A stretch of DNA of 48,467 nucleotides from an uncultured Ectothiorhodospiraceae bacterium (GCA_947258545.1 CAMYJI010000014.1:1-48467); one strand, 5' to 3'. Counted from the stretch's first letter, positions 8,513 through 16,758 are shown. A program made the numbers and translations. The notes: a model not told the origin generated them from the letters alone.

Positions 8513-8527
8513 GCAAACTACATGCCA
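8513..8527 (-). promoter_or_regulatory. sigma-54 -24/-12 promoter of nifV operon
   Basis: The minus strand reads TGGCATGTAGTTTGC, i.e. TGGCAT-N5-TTGC with the invariant GG and GC ten bases apart. It lies 28-42 bases upstream of the nifV ATG and has two NifA sites upstream. Confidence 0.8.
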
Positions 8528-8561
8528 CCAATTTCTTCCTTTCAGTTTCAACCACATAGTC

Positions 8562-8577
8562 TGTCGACGATGCAACA
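8562..8577. promoter_or_regulatory. NifA upstream activator site 1 of nifV
   Basis: TGTCGACGATGCAACA fits TGT-N10-ACA exactly and lies about 35 bases upstream of the -24 element. Confidence 0.7.
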
Positions 8578-8600
8578 TTGCGGCAGAAAAAGTTTGTCTT

Positions 8601-8616
8601 TGTCGGCAATGCGACA
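8601..8616. promoter_or_regulatory. NifA upstream activator site 2 of nifV
   Basis: TGTCGGCAATGCGACA fits TGT-N10-ACA, with extra dyad symmetry (TGTCG/CGACA). It lies about 75 bases upstream of the -24 element, spaced for NifA looping. Confidence 0.75.
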
Positions 8617-8662
8617 AAGCGTCACGCAGACGCAGCCACAGAAGCATCACCACAGCACGCAT

Positions 8663-8688
8663 AAAAAAGCCACGGCAGATGCCGCGGC
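8663..8688 (-). terminator. rho-independent terminator after nifS
   Basis: On the minus strand GCCGCGGC-ATCT-GCCGTGGC forms an 8-bp stem (one G-U) followed by TTTTTT. It starts about 35 bases after the nifS stop and separates iscA-nifUS from the nifV operon. Confidence 0.85.
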
Positions 8689-8722
8689 TGGAGAGAGAAG
8701 ATAGCGCCTATCAACCCGCTTG

Positions 8723-9934
8723 TCAGGCATAGGTTGGTGCGAATGCCTTTTCCGGCTCTTCCACGGGCCCGTCACCTGACCAGTAGGGAGAAAGTTTACG
8801 CAACTGTGCAATGATGGGGGGGACTGCCTCGATCACACGCTCAACCTCTTCCATGGAGTTATATCGGGACAGCGAAAACCTTACCGAGCCGTGAGCGGCT
8901 GTATACGGAATATCCATGGCACGCATCACATGGGAAGGTTCCAGCGAGCCGGAGGTACAGGCCGATCCACTGGAAGCGGCGATGCCCAGCTTGTTCAGCA
9001 GCAACAGGATCGCCTCGCCTTCGATATATTCAAAGGCGATATTGCAGGTATTGGGCAGACGGTTGTTGGGATCGCCGGTCACAAAACAATGCGGGACCTG
9101 CTCGAGGATCCCCTGCTCCAGGCGGTCACGCATCGCCCGTACGAATGTCTTTTCGTATTCCATTGCCTCCGTGGCCATCTCACAGGCCTTGCCCAGGGCG
9201 ACGATGGACGCTGTATTTTCAGTACCGGCACGCCGCCCGCGTTCCTGGTGCCCGCCACGCAGCAGCGGACGGAAGCGCACACCACGGCGCAGGTACAACA
9301 CGCCGACACCCTTGGGTGCATGCAACTTGTGGCCGGACAGAGACAGCATGTCAATGCTGGTCTCCTGCAGGTTGATGGGTAGCTTGCCCACCGCCTGCAC
9401 GGCATCGGTATGGAACAGGACCCCGGCGGAACGTGCCATTTCGGCCATCTCCTCCACCGGAAACAGGGTGCCGCTTTCATTGTTGGCCCACATCACGGAA
9501 ACGACGGCCACCTTGTCTGACAGCAGGCTGTAGTACTCATTGATATCGAGACGTCCCTTCTTGTCCACCTTGAGGTAATGGACCGTGTAGCCCTCCTTAT
9601 CCAGGTATTCGCAAAGACTCAGCACTGCCGGGTGTTCCACGACGGTGGTAATGATTTCCTTGCGCTCCGGCTGTGCCCTGAGTGCCGACATGATCGCCGT
9701 GGAATCGGACTCGGTACCGCAGGAGGTGAAGATGATTTCCGAGTCATGTTCCACGCCCAGCAACGCCTGCACCTGCCTGCGCGCCTTTTTCAGTGCATGT
9801 CCCACCTTGTTGCCAAACTGATGCATCGAGGAGGGATTGCCGAACTGCTCCGTAAGAAAAGGCAGCATTTCATCGACCACTTCCCGTGCAACCAGGGTCG
9901 TGGCGTTGTTATCAAGATAGATTCCCTCTGCCAT
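8723..9934 (-). CDS. nifS: NifS, cysteine desulfurase
   Basis: A 403-residue PLP enzyme that strips sulphur from cysteine for Fe-S cluster assembly on NifU. Seen: YLDNNATTLV at the start, HTDAVQAVGK, the PLP-lysine motif SLSGHKLHAPKG, and the active-site Cys loop SSGSACTSGS near residue 325. A strong GGAGG precedes the start; nifU ends 3 bases upstream. The group-I NifS type fits its place in the nif operon rather than a housekeeping IscS. Confidence 0.97.
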   Translation of the reverse strand: MAEGIYLDNNATTLVAREVVDEMLPFLTEQFGNPSSMHQFGNKVGHALKKARRQVQALLGVEHDSEIIFTSCGTESDSTAIMSALRAQPERKEIITTVVEHPAVLSLCEYLDKEGYTVHYLKVDKKGRLDINEYYSLLSDKVAVVSVMWANNESGTLFPVEEMAEMARSAGVLFHTDAVQAVGKLPINLQETSIDMLSLSGHKLHAPKGVGVLYLRRGVRFRPLLRGGHQERGRRAGTENTASIVALGKACEMATEAMEYEKTFVRAMRDRLEQGILEQVPHCFVTGDPNNRLPNTCNIAFEYIEGEAILLLLNKLGIAASSGSACTSGSLEPSHVMRAMDIPYTAAHGSVRFSLSRYNSMEEVERVIEAVPPIIAQLRKLSPYWSGDGPVEEPEKAFAPTYA

Positions 9935-9937
9935 GAC

Positions 9938-10828
9938 CTAACCTCCCATCTGCGCGCGGCGCGCCAGTTCTTCGGCCGGTAACACCTGGATAAACTCACC
10001 GAGACCCTCCGCCAGGTGTTGCTGGATTCCGCCCAGCGTGGTTGCAGCCATCTGGCATCCGGCACAGGCGCCGATCATTCGTACATAGATAAATTTCCCG
10101 TCGACCTCGACCAGTTCCACATCCCCGTGATCGCGCTGCAGGTTGGGGCGGATTTCCTCGAGCAGTTCCTCGATTCGCTTCATGCGCTGCAGATTGGTCA
10201 GCCCCGATGCCGGCTTGGCTCGCTCACCTGCCACGGCATTGGGGTCAAACGCCTCCCCCGCTTCCATCAGCACGCTCGCCAGGATCTCCTCGATGCCTTC
10301 ATGGCAGGCCGTGCAGCCGCCACCCGCCTTGGTGTAGTTGGTCACTTCCTCCACCGTGTGCAGGCTGTTGGCGCGTACGGTCTCCTCGATCAACACCTCG
10401 TCGATGGCAAAGCACTTGCAGACGAGCGCACCTTCCTCGTGATCGTCCTTCCATTCCTCGCCGCGGTAATTGGCTACCGCCGCCTGCAGGGCCTCGCGAC
10501 CCATTACGGAGCAATGCATCTTCTCCGGCGGCAGGCCATCCAGATAATCGGCGATATCCTGGTTACTCACCAGCAGGGCATCGTCGATCTTCATTCCCTT
10601 GATGATCTCGGTCAGCGCCGAACTGGAGGCGATGGCCGAACCACAACCGAAGGTCTGGAAACCGGCATCCAGGATGGTCTCGGTATCCGGGTCGACCTTC
10701 AGTGAAAGTCGCAGGGCATCGCCGCACGAAAGCGAGCCTACATCACCGACTGCATTGGCCTCCTCCACCGCACCGGCGTTACGCGGGGTGAAGAAGTGCT
10801 CCTTGACCTTTTCTGAGTAATCCCACAT
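9938..10828 (-). CDS. nifU: NifU, Fe-S cluster scaffold
   Basis: A 296-residue three-domain scaffold. The N-terminal IscU-like domain has cluster Cys in [18 protein letters not shown] and HCSVMG. The central part has a [2Fe-2S] Cys set ([19 protein letters not shown]). The C-terminal NFU domain carries CAGC ([10 protein letters not shown]). It receives sulphur from NifS and passes clusters to NifH and NifB. AGGAG lies 7 bases before the ATG. iscA is 21 bases upstream in the same operon. Confidence 0.97.
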   Translation of the reverse strand: MWDYSEKVKEHFFTPRNAGAVEEANAVGDVGSLSCGDALRLSLKVDPDTETILDAGFQTFGCGSAIASSSALTEIIKGMKIDDALLVSNQDIADYLDGLPPEKMHCSVMGREALQAAVANYRGEEWKDDHEEGALVCKCFAIDEVLIEETVRANSLHTVEEVTNYTKAGGGCTACHEGIEEILASVLMEAGEAFDPNAVAGERAKPASGLTNLQRMKRIEELLEEIRPNLQRDHGDVELVEVDGKFIYVRMIGACAGCQMAATTLGGIQQHLAEGLGEFIQVLPAEELARRAQMGG

Positions 10829-10849
10829 GACTTTGCTCCTGTTCGGTGG

Positions 10850-11173
10850 TTAGGCTGAAAACGGGTTGCCGCAGCCACAGCTTGCCGTTGCGTTCGGGTT
10901 CTCGAACTTGAAGCCGCTGCCTTCCATGCTGTCCAGAAAGTCCACCGTGACGCCCTTCAGATGCTGTGCACTGACGGGATCGATGAATACTTTCAGATCA
11001 GCGAACTCGACGACCGTGTCATCGGCACTGGCGGTCTCTTCCAGTGCCATGCCGTACTGCATGCCTGAACAGCCACCACCGGTGACCGAAATCCGCAATC
11101 CTTCTACCGGGGTCTCGGAACCCTTGATAAACCGACTGATGGCCTTTTGAGCATTTTCCGTAAGTATCAGCAT
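10850..11173 (-). CDS. iscA: IscA-nif, A-type Fe-S carrier
   Basis: A 107-residue HesB/IscA protein with the three cluster cysteines: TGGGCSGMQY and, at the end, SCGCGNPFSA. The length equals the nif-linked IscA of A. vinelandii. The ATG at 11173 has GGAGA 8 bases upstream; an in-frame ATG at 11188 is less likely. First gene of iscA-nifU-nifS, directly behind a sigma-54 promoter. Confidence 0.93.
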   Translation of the reverse strand: MLILTENAQKAISRFIKGSETPVEGLRISVTGGGCSGMQYGMALEETASADDTVVEFADLKVFIDPVSAQHLKGVTVDFLDSMEGSGFKFENPNATASCGCGNPFSA

Positions 11174-11223
11174 GCGTATGTTCTCCATGGCAGGTGTTTT
11201 GCATTCTGTTAGCTGTATGAGTA

Positions 11224-11238
11224 GCAAGGCCTGTGCCA
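11224..11238 (-). promoter_or_regulatory. sigma-54 promoter of iscA-nifUS
   Basis: The minus strand reads TGGCACAGGCCTTGC, a consensus TGGCAC-N5-TTGC, 51 bases before the iscA start, with a NifA site about 65 bases further upstream. Confidence 0.88.
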
Positions 11239-11303
11239 CGTCAGATCGGGTTATATATCTGTATGTTTTTAGAGTTATTTATCATTCACGAGTCAGCAGG
11301 ATG

Positions 11304-11319
11304 TGTAACCAACGCGACA
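11304..11319. promoter_or_regulatory. NifA upstream activator site of iscA-nifUS
   Basis: TGTAACCAACGCGACA fits TGT-N10-ACA and sits about 100 bases upstream of the expected iscA transcription start. It also lies just before the plus-strand gene at 11367, for which no sigma-54 promoter is visible. Confidence 0.7.
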
Positions 11320-11366
11320 AATGGCAACAGTTTGATATGTCAGTAACAGGACAATGGAGACACGCA

Positions 11367-11627
11367 ATGAATCTCGATCAGCTCAATCCCGGCGACGTGG
11401 TCTATGCCGCCAGCCATATCTTGAACGATGGTGGAATTCCCGGTATTCCGGAGGATGCCGTACTTGCCGAACCTGGCGGGCGTGGCGTGATCGTCGAGAC
11501 CGGGCATCTGGAGGATGCGCCACGACGCAAAATCTTCCTGGTGCGTTTTGAAGATACCGAGCTCAACCTGGGGCCGCCTGTCGGGTGCTGGCCGGAGGAA
11601 CTGAGCGTCCATGCGACCGCCGGCTGA
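11367..11627 (+). CDS. NifZ-like small nif-associated protein
   Basis: An 86-residue protein resembling the beta-barrel NifZ domain: LNPGDVVYAASHILNDGGIP (compare the GDxVRV..IRNDGTxPG of NifZ), a central GRGVIVETGHLE and LGPPVGCWPEEL. It starts at ATG 11367 with GGAGA 6 bases upstream; the frame is open further upstream but that part lacks coding character. It is transcribed opposite to its neighbours, sharing a promoter region with iscA. Assignment to the NifZ family is by pattern only; role unknown, perhaps MoFe or Fe-S maturation. Confidence 0.75.
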   Translation: MNLDQLNPGDVVYAASHILNDGGIPGIPEDAVLAEPGGRGVIVETGHLEDAPRRKIFLVRFEDTELNLGPPVGCWPEELSVHATAG

Positions 11628-11657
11628 ACTCTCACGGCCGTTTTACAGCGGGTAGCG

Positions 11658-12074
11658 TCAGCCGCCCATGATCAGCTCATAGGCCTGGCGTAGCAGTTGC
11701 AGCTCGACTGTCGGCAGGTCCCTTGCCTGGGTCAGGTCGATAAATCTCGAATCGGCCTGCTCGGCAACGGCGAAGGGCGGATCGATGGTATCGATCCGTG
11801 CCAGGAATATCCGGATGTTGTTACGTGGCGTCTCGACGACCGTCCGGAATTCGCCTTCCGCCTTCAGACAACCTCGTTCGAAACCTATCCGCTTTTCCAT
11901 CTCCCGCAACATACCGGCCGGATGCATATCCACCCTGCTCTGGTCATCCCCGTCCAGCAATTGCGCCGGCATGGACACCGGATGCGGGGCACAGACACTG
12001 TCATGGCCGAACCTGAGAAAACGGGTACGGGCGCTGGTGGCCTGCTTGTGATAGAGGATAACGCGGTAATCCAT
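11658..12074 (-). CDS. conserved nif-cluster protein of unknown function
   Basis: A 138-residue protein starting MDYRVILYHKQATSARTRFL, with no transmembrane segment and no cysteine pair that would bind a metal. The length, GMLREMEKRIGF and the repeated strand/helix pattern (RIFLARIDTIDPPF, then RFIDLTQARDLP) are slightly reminiscent of NUDIX-type folds, but no NUDIX box is present. It ends the nifENX operon and overlaps the preceding gene by translation frame. I do not recognise the family. Confidence 0.7.
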   Translation of the reverse strand: MDYRVILYHKQATSARTRFLRFGHDSVCAPHPVSMPAQLLDGDDQSRVDMHPAGMLREMEKRIGFERGCLKAEGEFRTVVETPRNNIRIFLARIDTIDPPFAVAEQADSRFIDLTQARDLPTVELQLLRQAYELIMGG

Positions 12075-12094
12075 AAACGTCCGCAGGTGTCTGC

Positions 12095-12478
12095 CTATTC
12101 GGGCACAGGCAAAAGCCGGGCTTCCGCCTTGATCTCTCCACCCCTGCCCCAGGCATTGACCGCTTCCACGAACCAGCGCGGGTGCGTCGGATGTGGCAGG
12201 ACAATATCCTGCTCCACGAAAAAGCTGCCGTCGGCATGGAAAACCAGGTTGCCTAGTTTGCAATCATGCCTGTCGAGCCACACCCCAACCAGACTGTCCT
12301 GCCCATCGGCCGGATCTTTTTCCAGCCGGTAAACCGCCTCGGCCGGTGATTTCAGGACAACCCGGGCTGTATCGAAACCAAGTTGCACGACCTCATCCTG
12401 CAGCTTGCCATGTATCTCGCCGGCGAGCGACTCAATAGAACGGAAGTGCCTTGTTACCTGTTCGTCCATGCCCGTCAT
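12095..12478 (-). CDS. conserved nif-cluster protein of unknown function
   Basis: A 127-residue soluble protein: a helical start (EQVTRHFRSIESLAGEIHGK) then a beta-rich half (YRLEKDPADG, LVGVWLDRHDCKLGNLVFHA, FFVEQDIVLPHP). No catalytic motif is visible. The start codon overlaps the stop of the upstream TPR gene (ATGA). It belongs to the nifENX operon; its task is unknown. Confidence 0.75.
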   Translation of the reverse strand: MTGMDEQVTRHFRSIESLAGEIHGKLQDEVVQLGFDTARVVLKSPAEAVYRLEKDPADGQDSLVGVWLDRHDCKLGNLVFHADGSFFVEQDIVLPHPTHPRWFVEAVNAWGRGGEIKAEARLLPVPE

Positions 12479-12999
12479 TCATCGTCCATGGCGAGCAGCA
12501 GATCACGGATGACGCCGGCACCGACCTGGTCGGATGGATCCAGCCTGGCCAGGGTGTCGAGTATCGACTGTGCATCCTCCAGGTCATTTTCACGCAACCG
12601 GATAAATGCCAACGCCTTCAGGCTGTAGAGAAACACACGCCCCGGTCCGCGCGGATCATTCCAGTCCGTGCTGTCCGCGTTCAGGGTTGCATGGTCGTAG
12701 CTGAAGCGCCCCTGACGGGCTGATTTGACCAGCGCCTGAAAGACGAAATCCCTGGCCCGCCGGGTTTCGCCCTGGTAGAAGTGAAACTTGTACAGGGCCA
12801 CCAGTACCTCCAGTTGCCCCGGCCCGGACTCCAGCGCATCATTCAGCGCCTGCAGTGATTCCGCCCTGCATGTCACCCGCTCGGCCGCGCGTTGCAGGTG
12901 ATCATCGACTTCGGCCGGCAGGTCGAAACCGAACTGAACATCACCCTGCATGAGATGCCGGACAGTGGCGGATCTGGTAATTGCCCCGGACATGTACAT
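12475..12999 (-). CDS. TPR-like nif-associated protein (paralogue 2)
   Basis: A ~174-residue helical protein with tetratricopeptide-like units (LEVLVALYKFHFYQGETRRA; LYSLKALAFIRLRENDLEDA then QSILDTLARLDPSD). It is similar in size, order of helices and local sequence to the protein at 6006-6530 but has its own N-terminus. The ATG at 12999 shares a base with the upstream stop (TGATG); ATG 12990 and ATG 12951 are alternatives. Probably a protein-protein interaction factor for nitrogenase assembly (inference). Confidence 0.8.
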   Translation of the reverse strand: MYMSGAITRSATVRHLMQGDVQFGFDLPAEVDDHLQRAAERVTCRAESLQALNDALESGPGQLEVLVALYKFHFYQGETRRARDFVFQALVKSARQGRFSYDHATLNADSTDWNDPRGPGRVFLYSLKALAFIRLRENDLEDAQSILDTLARLDPSDQVGAGVIRDLLLAMDDE

Positions 13000-13325
13000 C
13001 AACCCCAGAAATCTTTCGGCATCAGCAGGCGCTCGACTGGTTTTCCGTTCACCAGGTGCTCTTCGAAGATCGCGGCAACGTCTTCCTTGCCGACCCTGCC
13101 GTACATCACGCCTTCCGGGTAGACCAGTACCGACGGCCCCTCGCTACAGGGGCCCAGGCAACCCGTCGTGGTCACCTGTATCCTGTCGAACGCCTGGGTC
13201 TGCTGCAGGTTGAAGAAAAACTCCTCTGCCACTTCATTGCAGTTCTTCTGGCTGCATGACGGTCGGGGGTGACCTTCGGGTCTTTGCTGCACGCAGACAA
13301 ATACGTGTCTTTCGGGTCTAGGCAT
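12999..13325 (-). CDS. thioredoxin-like [2Fe-2S] ferredoxin
   Basis: A 108-residue ferredoxin of the thioredoxin-fold type (Shethna protein I of A. vinelandii). Seen: HVFVCVQQRPEGHPRPSC at the start and TTTGCLGPCSEGPSVLVYPE in the middle, giving cluster Cys with the C-x(n)-C and GCLGPC pattern, and YGRVGKEDVAAIFEEHL near the end. It lies behind fdxB in the nifENX operon and may serve as an electron carrier to nitrogenase or its maturation enzymes. Confidence 0.92.
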   Translation of the reverse strand: MPRPERHVFVCVQQRPEGHPRPSCSQKNCNEVAEEFFFNLQQTQAFDRIQVTTTGCLGPCSEGPSVLVYPEGVMYGRVGKEDVAAIFEEHLVNGKPVERLLMPKDFWG

Positions 13326-13336
13326 TCTGCAATCCC

Positions 13337-13675
13337 TCAGGCCGCCACGTTCTGCGGCTCATGTGTGAAACACTTCTTCGGACAGATGCGCGCACAGGCG
13401 CCGCAACCGATACAATCCATGGCATTTTTCAGGTTCATGACCATGGCGGTGTCATCGGAGAAACCGTCATCGTCATCACCGTAATCGTCATCATCGTAAT
13501 CATCGTCAGCGGCCGCCAGCCCCTCGACCTCATCACGTTCGACGAGATCGAAGACATCGCGCGGACAGACCTTGAAACAGCGCCCACAGCCGATGCAGTT
13601 GGCCTGGTTGATGTCCATAACGAAGGCAGGTACATACTCTTCACCACCCCTGGTAAGTCCGGTAATCATGTTCAT
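13337..13675 (-). CDS. fdxB: FdxB, nif-specific ferredoxin III with acidic insert
   Basis: A 112-residue 2[4Fe-4S] ferredoxin. Cluster motif 1: CIGCGRCFKVCP; motif 2: CIGCGACARICPKKC. Between them lies a run dominated by Asp (13 Asp in about 21 residues, DDDYDDDDYGDDDDG), which spaces the motifs and gives the protein a highly acidic face. The start at 13675 has AAGGAG 6 bases upstream; the frame is open further upstream but those codons are not ferredoxin-like. FdxB is normally found after the Rop-like gene in nifENX operons, as here. Confidence 0.93.
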   Translation of the reverse strand: MNMITGLTRGGEEYVPAFVMDINQANCIGCGRCFKVCPRDVFDLVERDEVEGLAAADDDYDDDDYGDDDDGFSDDTAMVMNLKNAMDCIGCGACARICPKKCFTHEPQNVAA

Positions 13676-13685
13676 CTGCGTCTCC

Positions 13686-13901
13686 TTAACCAGCCTCGGC
13701 TTCCGCGGCCTTCCAGGCTGCTTCCGCCTCGGCCCACGCTTTGCAGGCATCGTAGGTGGCCTGCGCCATTCCAGGGATCTCTTCGTATGCGACGGGTAGG
13801 CGGTCCTCGACAAGATCGTGCAACTCACCGGCCTTCTCGGTCGCAATACGTCGGGCCTTCCTTGCCGCTTTCTGCATTGATTTCAGTTCATCGGGTGTCA
13901 T
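13686..13901 (-). CDS. Rop-like nif-associated protein (CCE_0567 family)
   Basis: A 71-residue almost entirely helical protein: an N-terminal basic helix (DELKSMQKAARKARRIATEK), a hinge VAYEEIPGMAQ, and a C-terminal Ala/Trp-rich helix (ACKAWAEAEAAWKAAEAE). Size, helical hairpin and place between the DUF269 gene and fdxB match the small Rop-like family seen in most nifENX operons. Function not established. Confidence 0.88.
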   Translation of the reverse strand: MTPDELKSMQKAARKARRIATEKAGELHDLVEDRLPVAYEEIPGMAQATYDACKAWAEAEAAWKAAEAEAG

Positions 13902-13910
13902 GTCAGCCTC

Positions 13911-14384
13911 CTATGCATTCGCCACTTCAGGGTGCTGTCCAATCTGTTCCAGTGCCACCGACAGCAGCTTGTCGGCTTCGTCTTTCATCCTGGTCAGGGT
14001 GGGAAAACCGAAGCGGTGTACGTCACGCAGCGTCCTGTCCAATACCACCAGCCTGCCGACGGTAATGATGGCGCGACCGAATCCCTCGTGGGTAAGATTA
14101 ATCATGGGCACCGCCATTAGCCCGCATTCCTTCTCGATAAGGGCTGAAATTGCGTTATAGAAGGCCTTGACCCGTGACATGGTAATTTCATCGGGATCGC
14201 CCACCACGGGGATCTCCTTCTTTTTCTCCTTGGTCAGTACGAAGGGCTCGAGAATCCTGCTCACCGGCCACTCGTCATAGGTTCCATAGGTATCTATGGC
14301 GCGCATCTGCCGCACCATCTCCCGGGCAAAATCGGTCTCAAGCCCCGGATCGTCATCTGTAATTGCCAATGCCGCTTCGCTCAT
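13911..14384 (-). CDS. NifX-associated protein (DUF269)
   Basis: A ~157-residue protein of the family that regularly follows nifX: FAREMVRQMRAIDTYGTYDE, KKEIPVVGDPDE, INLTHEGFGRAIITVGRLVV and FPTLTRMKDEADKLL. Start at ATG 14384 with AAGGAG 7 bases upstream (an ATG three bases earlier is also possible). Members are conserved in diazotrophs and thought to help cofactor handling; the exact role is unknown. Confidence 0.93.
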   Translation of the reverse strand: MSEAALAITDDDPGLETDFAREMVRQMRAIDTYGTYDEWPVSRILEPFVLTKEKKKEIPVVGDPDEITMSRVKAFYNAISALIEKECGLMAVPMINLTHEGFGRAIITVGRLVVLDRTLRDVHRFGFPTLTRMKDEADKLLSVALEQIGQHPEVANA

Positions 14385-14395
14385 CATGTCACTCC

Positions 14396-14884
14396 TTATC
14401 CTGTTTGATAGTTTCGGGCACCGCCTGACAGGGGCAATGCAACCTGTTGTGTTGAGAAACCGGCCATCCGCAGGAGCTGCGGTCTGTAACGCTGCTGTTG
14501 CGACGGTTTCCGGCTGTTCCGTCGCAGCAGCACCAGCCCGGCCACAAGCCCGCACAATGCCGACAAGCCCTGCAGCGCGGGGACCAGTCCGGCGATATCC
14601 GCCAGCAGCGCTCCTGCCAGCATGCCTATCGCCGGCAACAGATAGGCCAGCAGCGACGCCCTGACCAGCAGCTCATCGGGTATGCCGACGACAACCCGGT
14701 CGCCGATTACGGCGCCCAGGGTATTCTCGAGCTGCAGGCAGTTGCTACGTGTGCCGAACAGCCCCGAGATCACCGAACTCGTACAGCTCGTGACGGCACA
14801 GCTGGCACAGCTGCTGCGGGGTTGCGTCTCCACCCACACCAGGCCACGTCCATCTGCCACCACCGTGCCGCTCTCCTCGATCAT
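14396..14884 (-). CDS. rseC: RseC/MucC-family membrane protein
   Basis: A ~162-residue inner-membrane protein. The N-terminal soluble part carries a Cys cluster (SSCASCAVTSCTSS), then comes GDRVVVGIPDELLVRASLLA leading into two transmembrane helices (about 85-130) and a basic C-terminal tail. This is the SoxR-reducing-system RseC layout. RseC normally accompanies the Rsx/Rnf electron-transfer complex, and this window also has an rnf operon. Its place between nifX and the DUF269 gene points to a redox task in nitrogen fixation (inference). Confidence 0.88.
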   Translation of the reverse strand: MIEESGTVVADGRGLVWVETQPRSSCASCAVTSCTSSVISGLFGTRSNCLQLENTLGAVIGDRVVVGIPDELLVRASLLAYLLPAIGMLAGALLADIAGLVPALQGLSALCGLVAGLVLLRRNSRKPSQQQRYRPQLLRMAGFSTQQVALPLSGGARNYQTG

Positions 14885-14891
14885 CGGCTGC

Positions 14892-15377
14892 TCATTCCTC
14901 CCATCCGTCTGCCTCCATCCTGTCAAAGCGCGAGGGATCGGCCGGCAGGGTGCTGTCGATCGCCCTGGCAAGCCAGCTGCTCGGACCCTGCCTTAACTGC
15001 TCCTGCAACGATTCCAGCAGCTCGGTGATCTCGGCACCCGGTGTCACCTTGACCGGCTGGATACCCTCCGCTTTCAGCTTGTTGATGGCGGAAGCGCCCA
15101 CCGCCTGGCTGTAGACGGCGATACAGTCCTTCAGCGCCGAGATTTTCACCTCGAGCTTGTCCTCGTTGCCGTCCATGTCCAGCAGGCCGAATTCACTGGC
15201 CTCGACAAAACAGGTATGCTCCAGATCCACGGCATAGATGGCGAAAGTTCTGGCCGCGCCGAAATGCTGGTCTACATGCCTGAGGTCGGTGGTGGCGAAG
15301 GCCACCTTCAACGCAGCATCCAACCACCCGTCCTCGCGATTACAGTGCACCAGCTTGAGCCGCCTCTGCAGCGTCAT
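14892..15377 (-). CDS. nifX: NifX, FeMo-co precursor carrier
   Basis: A 161-residue protein of the NifX/NafY cofactor-binding family: [20 protein letters not shown] (cofactor-binding loop with His), CFVEASEFG, and [19 protein letters not shown]. It carries NifB-co/VK-cluster between NifB and NifEN. It overlaps nifN by 38 bases. The C-terminal extension after about residue 130 ([12 protein letters not shown]) is usual for proteobacterial NifX. Confidence 0.95.
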   Translation of the reverse strand: MTLQRRLKLVHCNREDGWLDAALKVAFATTDLRHVDQHFGAARTFAIYAVDLEHTCFVEASEFGLLDMDGNEDKLEVKISALKDCIAVYSQAVGASAINKLKAEGIQPVKVTPGAEITELLESLQEQLRQGPSSWLARAIDSTLPADPSRFDRMEADGWEE

Positions 15378-16758
15378 GCGTCGATACCTCCCGGTATTCC
15401 GGTTTCTGTGCGTATACGGAGCGATAGGGATGTATTTCCCCCTTCTCCAGGGTCAGCATGATGTTGGCCAGGTCGAACAGCGTCTGGCGGGTGCCCCGGT
15501 AACCGAGCCACGTTCTCTGGTAACCGCCCAGCATGTCGTATTGCGGGAAGCCTGCGCGCAACAAGGGGATGCCCAGCCGGCCGGCGGTCTCGGTACCGTG
15601 GGAATTGGCTATCAGCAACTCGGCGCCGTTTTCCCGTGCAATCGTCTCCAGATCCTCCAGGTCACCGATCTTGACACTCTCCGCTGGCAGCTCCTGCAGC
15701 ACAGGTGCATTGACCGGCGATACCGCGGCAACCGTCTCCGCGCCGACCTCATTCAGCATCTGTGTGAATGCGGCCAGCAGGTCGGGGTCACCCGCAACCG
15801 CCATGCGCGCCATGCCGAGCATGAAATGACAGTCGAGCATGGCGTCCTGCAGCTGGGCACGCTGACGTTCCAGGTGCGGGGGTACCGGCTTTCCCGATAT
15901 GTGATGCAGCGCCTGAATCAGGCTGTCGACAGCGCCCAGGCCCATGAGATGATCGAAACGGTAATCCGGCACGCCGGTCAGGCGATGCAGTTCATCGGCC
16001 GACCGGTTGAGTGAGCGGCCGATCACCAGCGTGGCCTGCGCATCATCCAGGCTCTGCAAATCGGCAACCGACGTCCCGCCGATGGTCAGCGGCGAGAAGT
16101 CACCCTCGCCCAGGTGGCCATCGAGTGAATCGGACAGGTCCGGCACCAGTACCGGGTGCATGTCGAAGGACGCGATCATGTCCTTCAGCTCCTCGAGGTC
16201 TCCCGGCGTCAGCATCGATCCCGCAAGTACGTTAACCTGTCCCCGTCGCCGACCCGGCTGAGTTTTCGCATCCTCCCGGGCAGGCACCAGTTCCTTGATG
16301 ACTGCCTCCACGGCCCTCGCAAAGCCGGTTTCCAGGCAACCGCTGTAGTCGGGCGTGCTGACCGGGACCACGTGGACGGCGTCGTGTTCGGGGTGCTTTC
16401 TGCGAAATTCCTTCAGCGCCATGTTCACATCGCTGCCCTGGGTTTCCGACAGGCCGGTGGTCGGCACACCGACCAAGGCAGGACTGTTCTTCTCTGCAAT
16501 GGTCCTTAAACCTTCCACCACACTGTCCTCGGAACCCATGACCGTGGACACCTGGTCCATGGCCGTGGTCTGCAGCGGTATCGGCTCGCGGAAATGCCGC
16601 ACGAAAAAGACCTTGCCGAATGCAGTACAGCCCTGTGAACCGTGCAGCATCGGAATGGAACGCTGGAAACCGAGAAAGGCCAGTGCCGCGCCGATGGTCT
16701 GGCTGGCCTTCAGCGGACTGACGGATAATGCCTTTTTGCGCTTGACGATTACGGTCAT
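15340..16758 (-). CDS. nifN: NifN, FeMo-co assembly scaffold beta subunit
   Basis: A 472-residue nitrogenase-component-1 family protein, beta type. Seen: an N-terminal [38 protein letters not shown] with the cluster Cys, [10 protein letters not shown], and [20 protein letters not shown]. With NifE it forms the platform on which NifB-co becomes FeMo-co. Its ATG overlaps the nifE stop (ATGA). Confidence 0.97.
   Translation of the reverse strand: MTVIVKRKKALSVSPLKASQTIGAALAFLGFQRSIPMLHGSQGCTAFGKVFFVRHFREPIPLQTTAMDQVSTVMGSEDSVVEGLRTIAEKNSPALVGVPTTGLSETQGSDVNMALKEFRRKHPEHDAVHVVPVSTPDYSGCLETGFARAVEAVIKELVPAREDAKTQPGRRRGQVNVLAGSMLTPGDLEELKDMIASFDMHPVLVPDLSDSLDGHLGEGDFSPLTIGGTSVADLQSLDDAQATLVIGRSLNRSADELHRLTGVPDYRFDHLMGLGAVDSLIQALHHISGKPVPPHLERQRAQLQDAMLDCHFMLGMARMAVAGDPDLLAAFTQMLNEVGAETVAAVSPVNAPVLQELPAESVKIGDLEDLETIARENGAELLIANSHGTETAGRLGIPLLRAGFPQYDMLGGYQRTWLGYRGTRQTLFDLANIMLTLEKGEIHPYRSVYAQKPEYREVSTHDAAEAAQAGAL

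Noticed and set aside
12475..12999. Start at the TTG three bases upstream (13002)
   Set aside because: The ATG at 12999 already overlaps the preceding stop (TGATG), the usual coupling in this operon.
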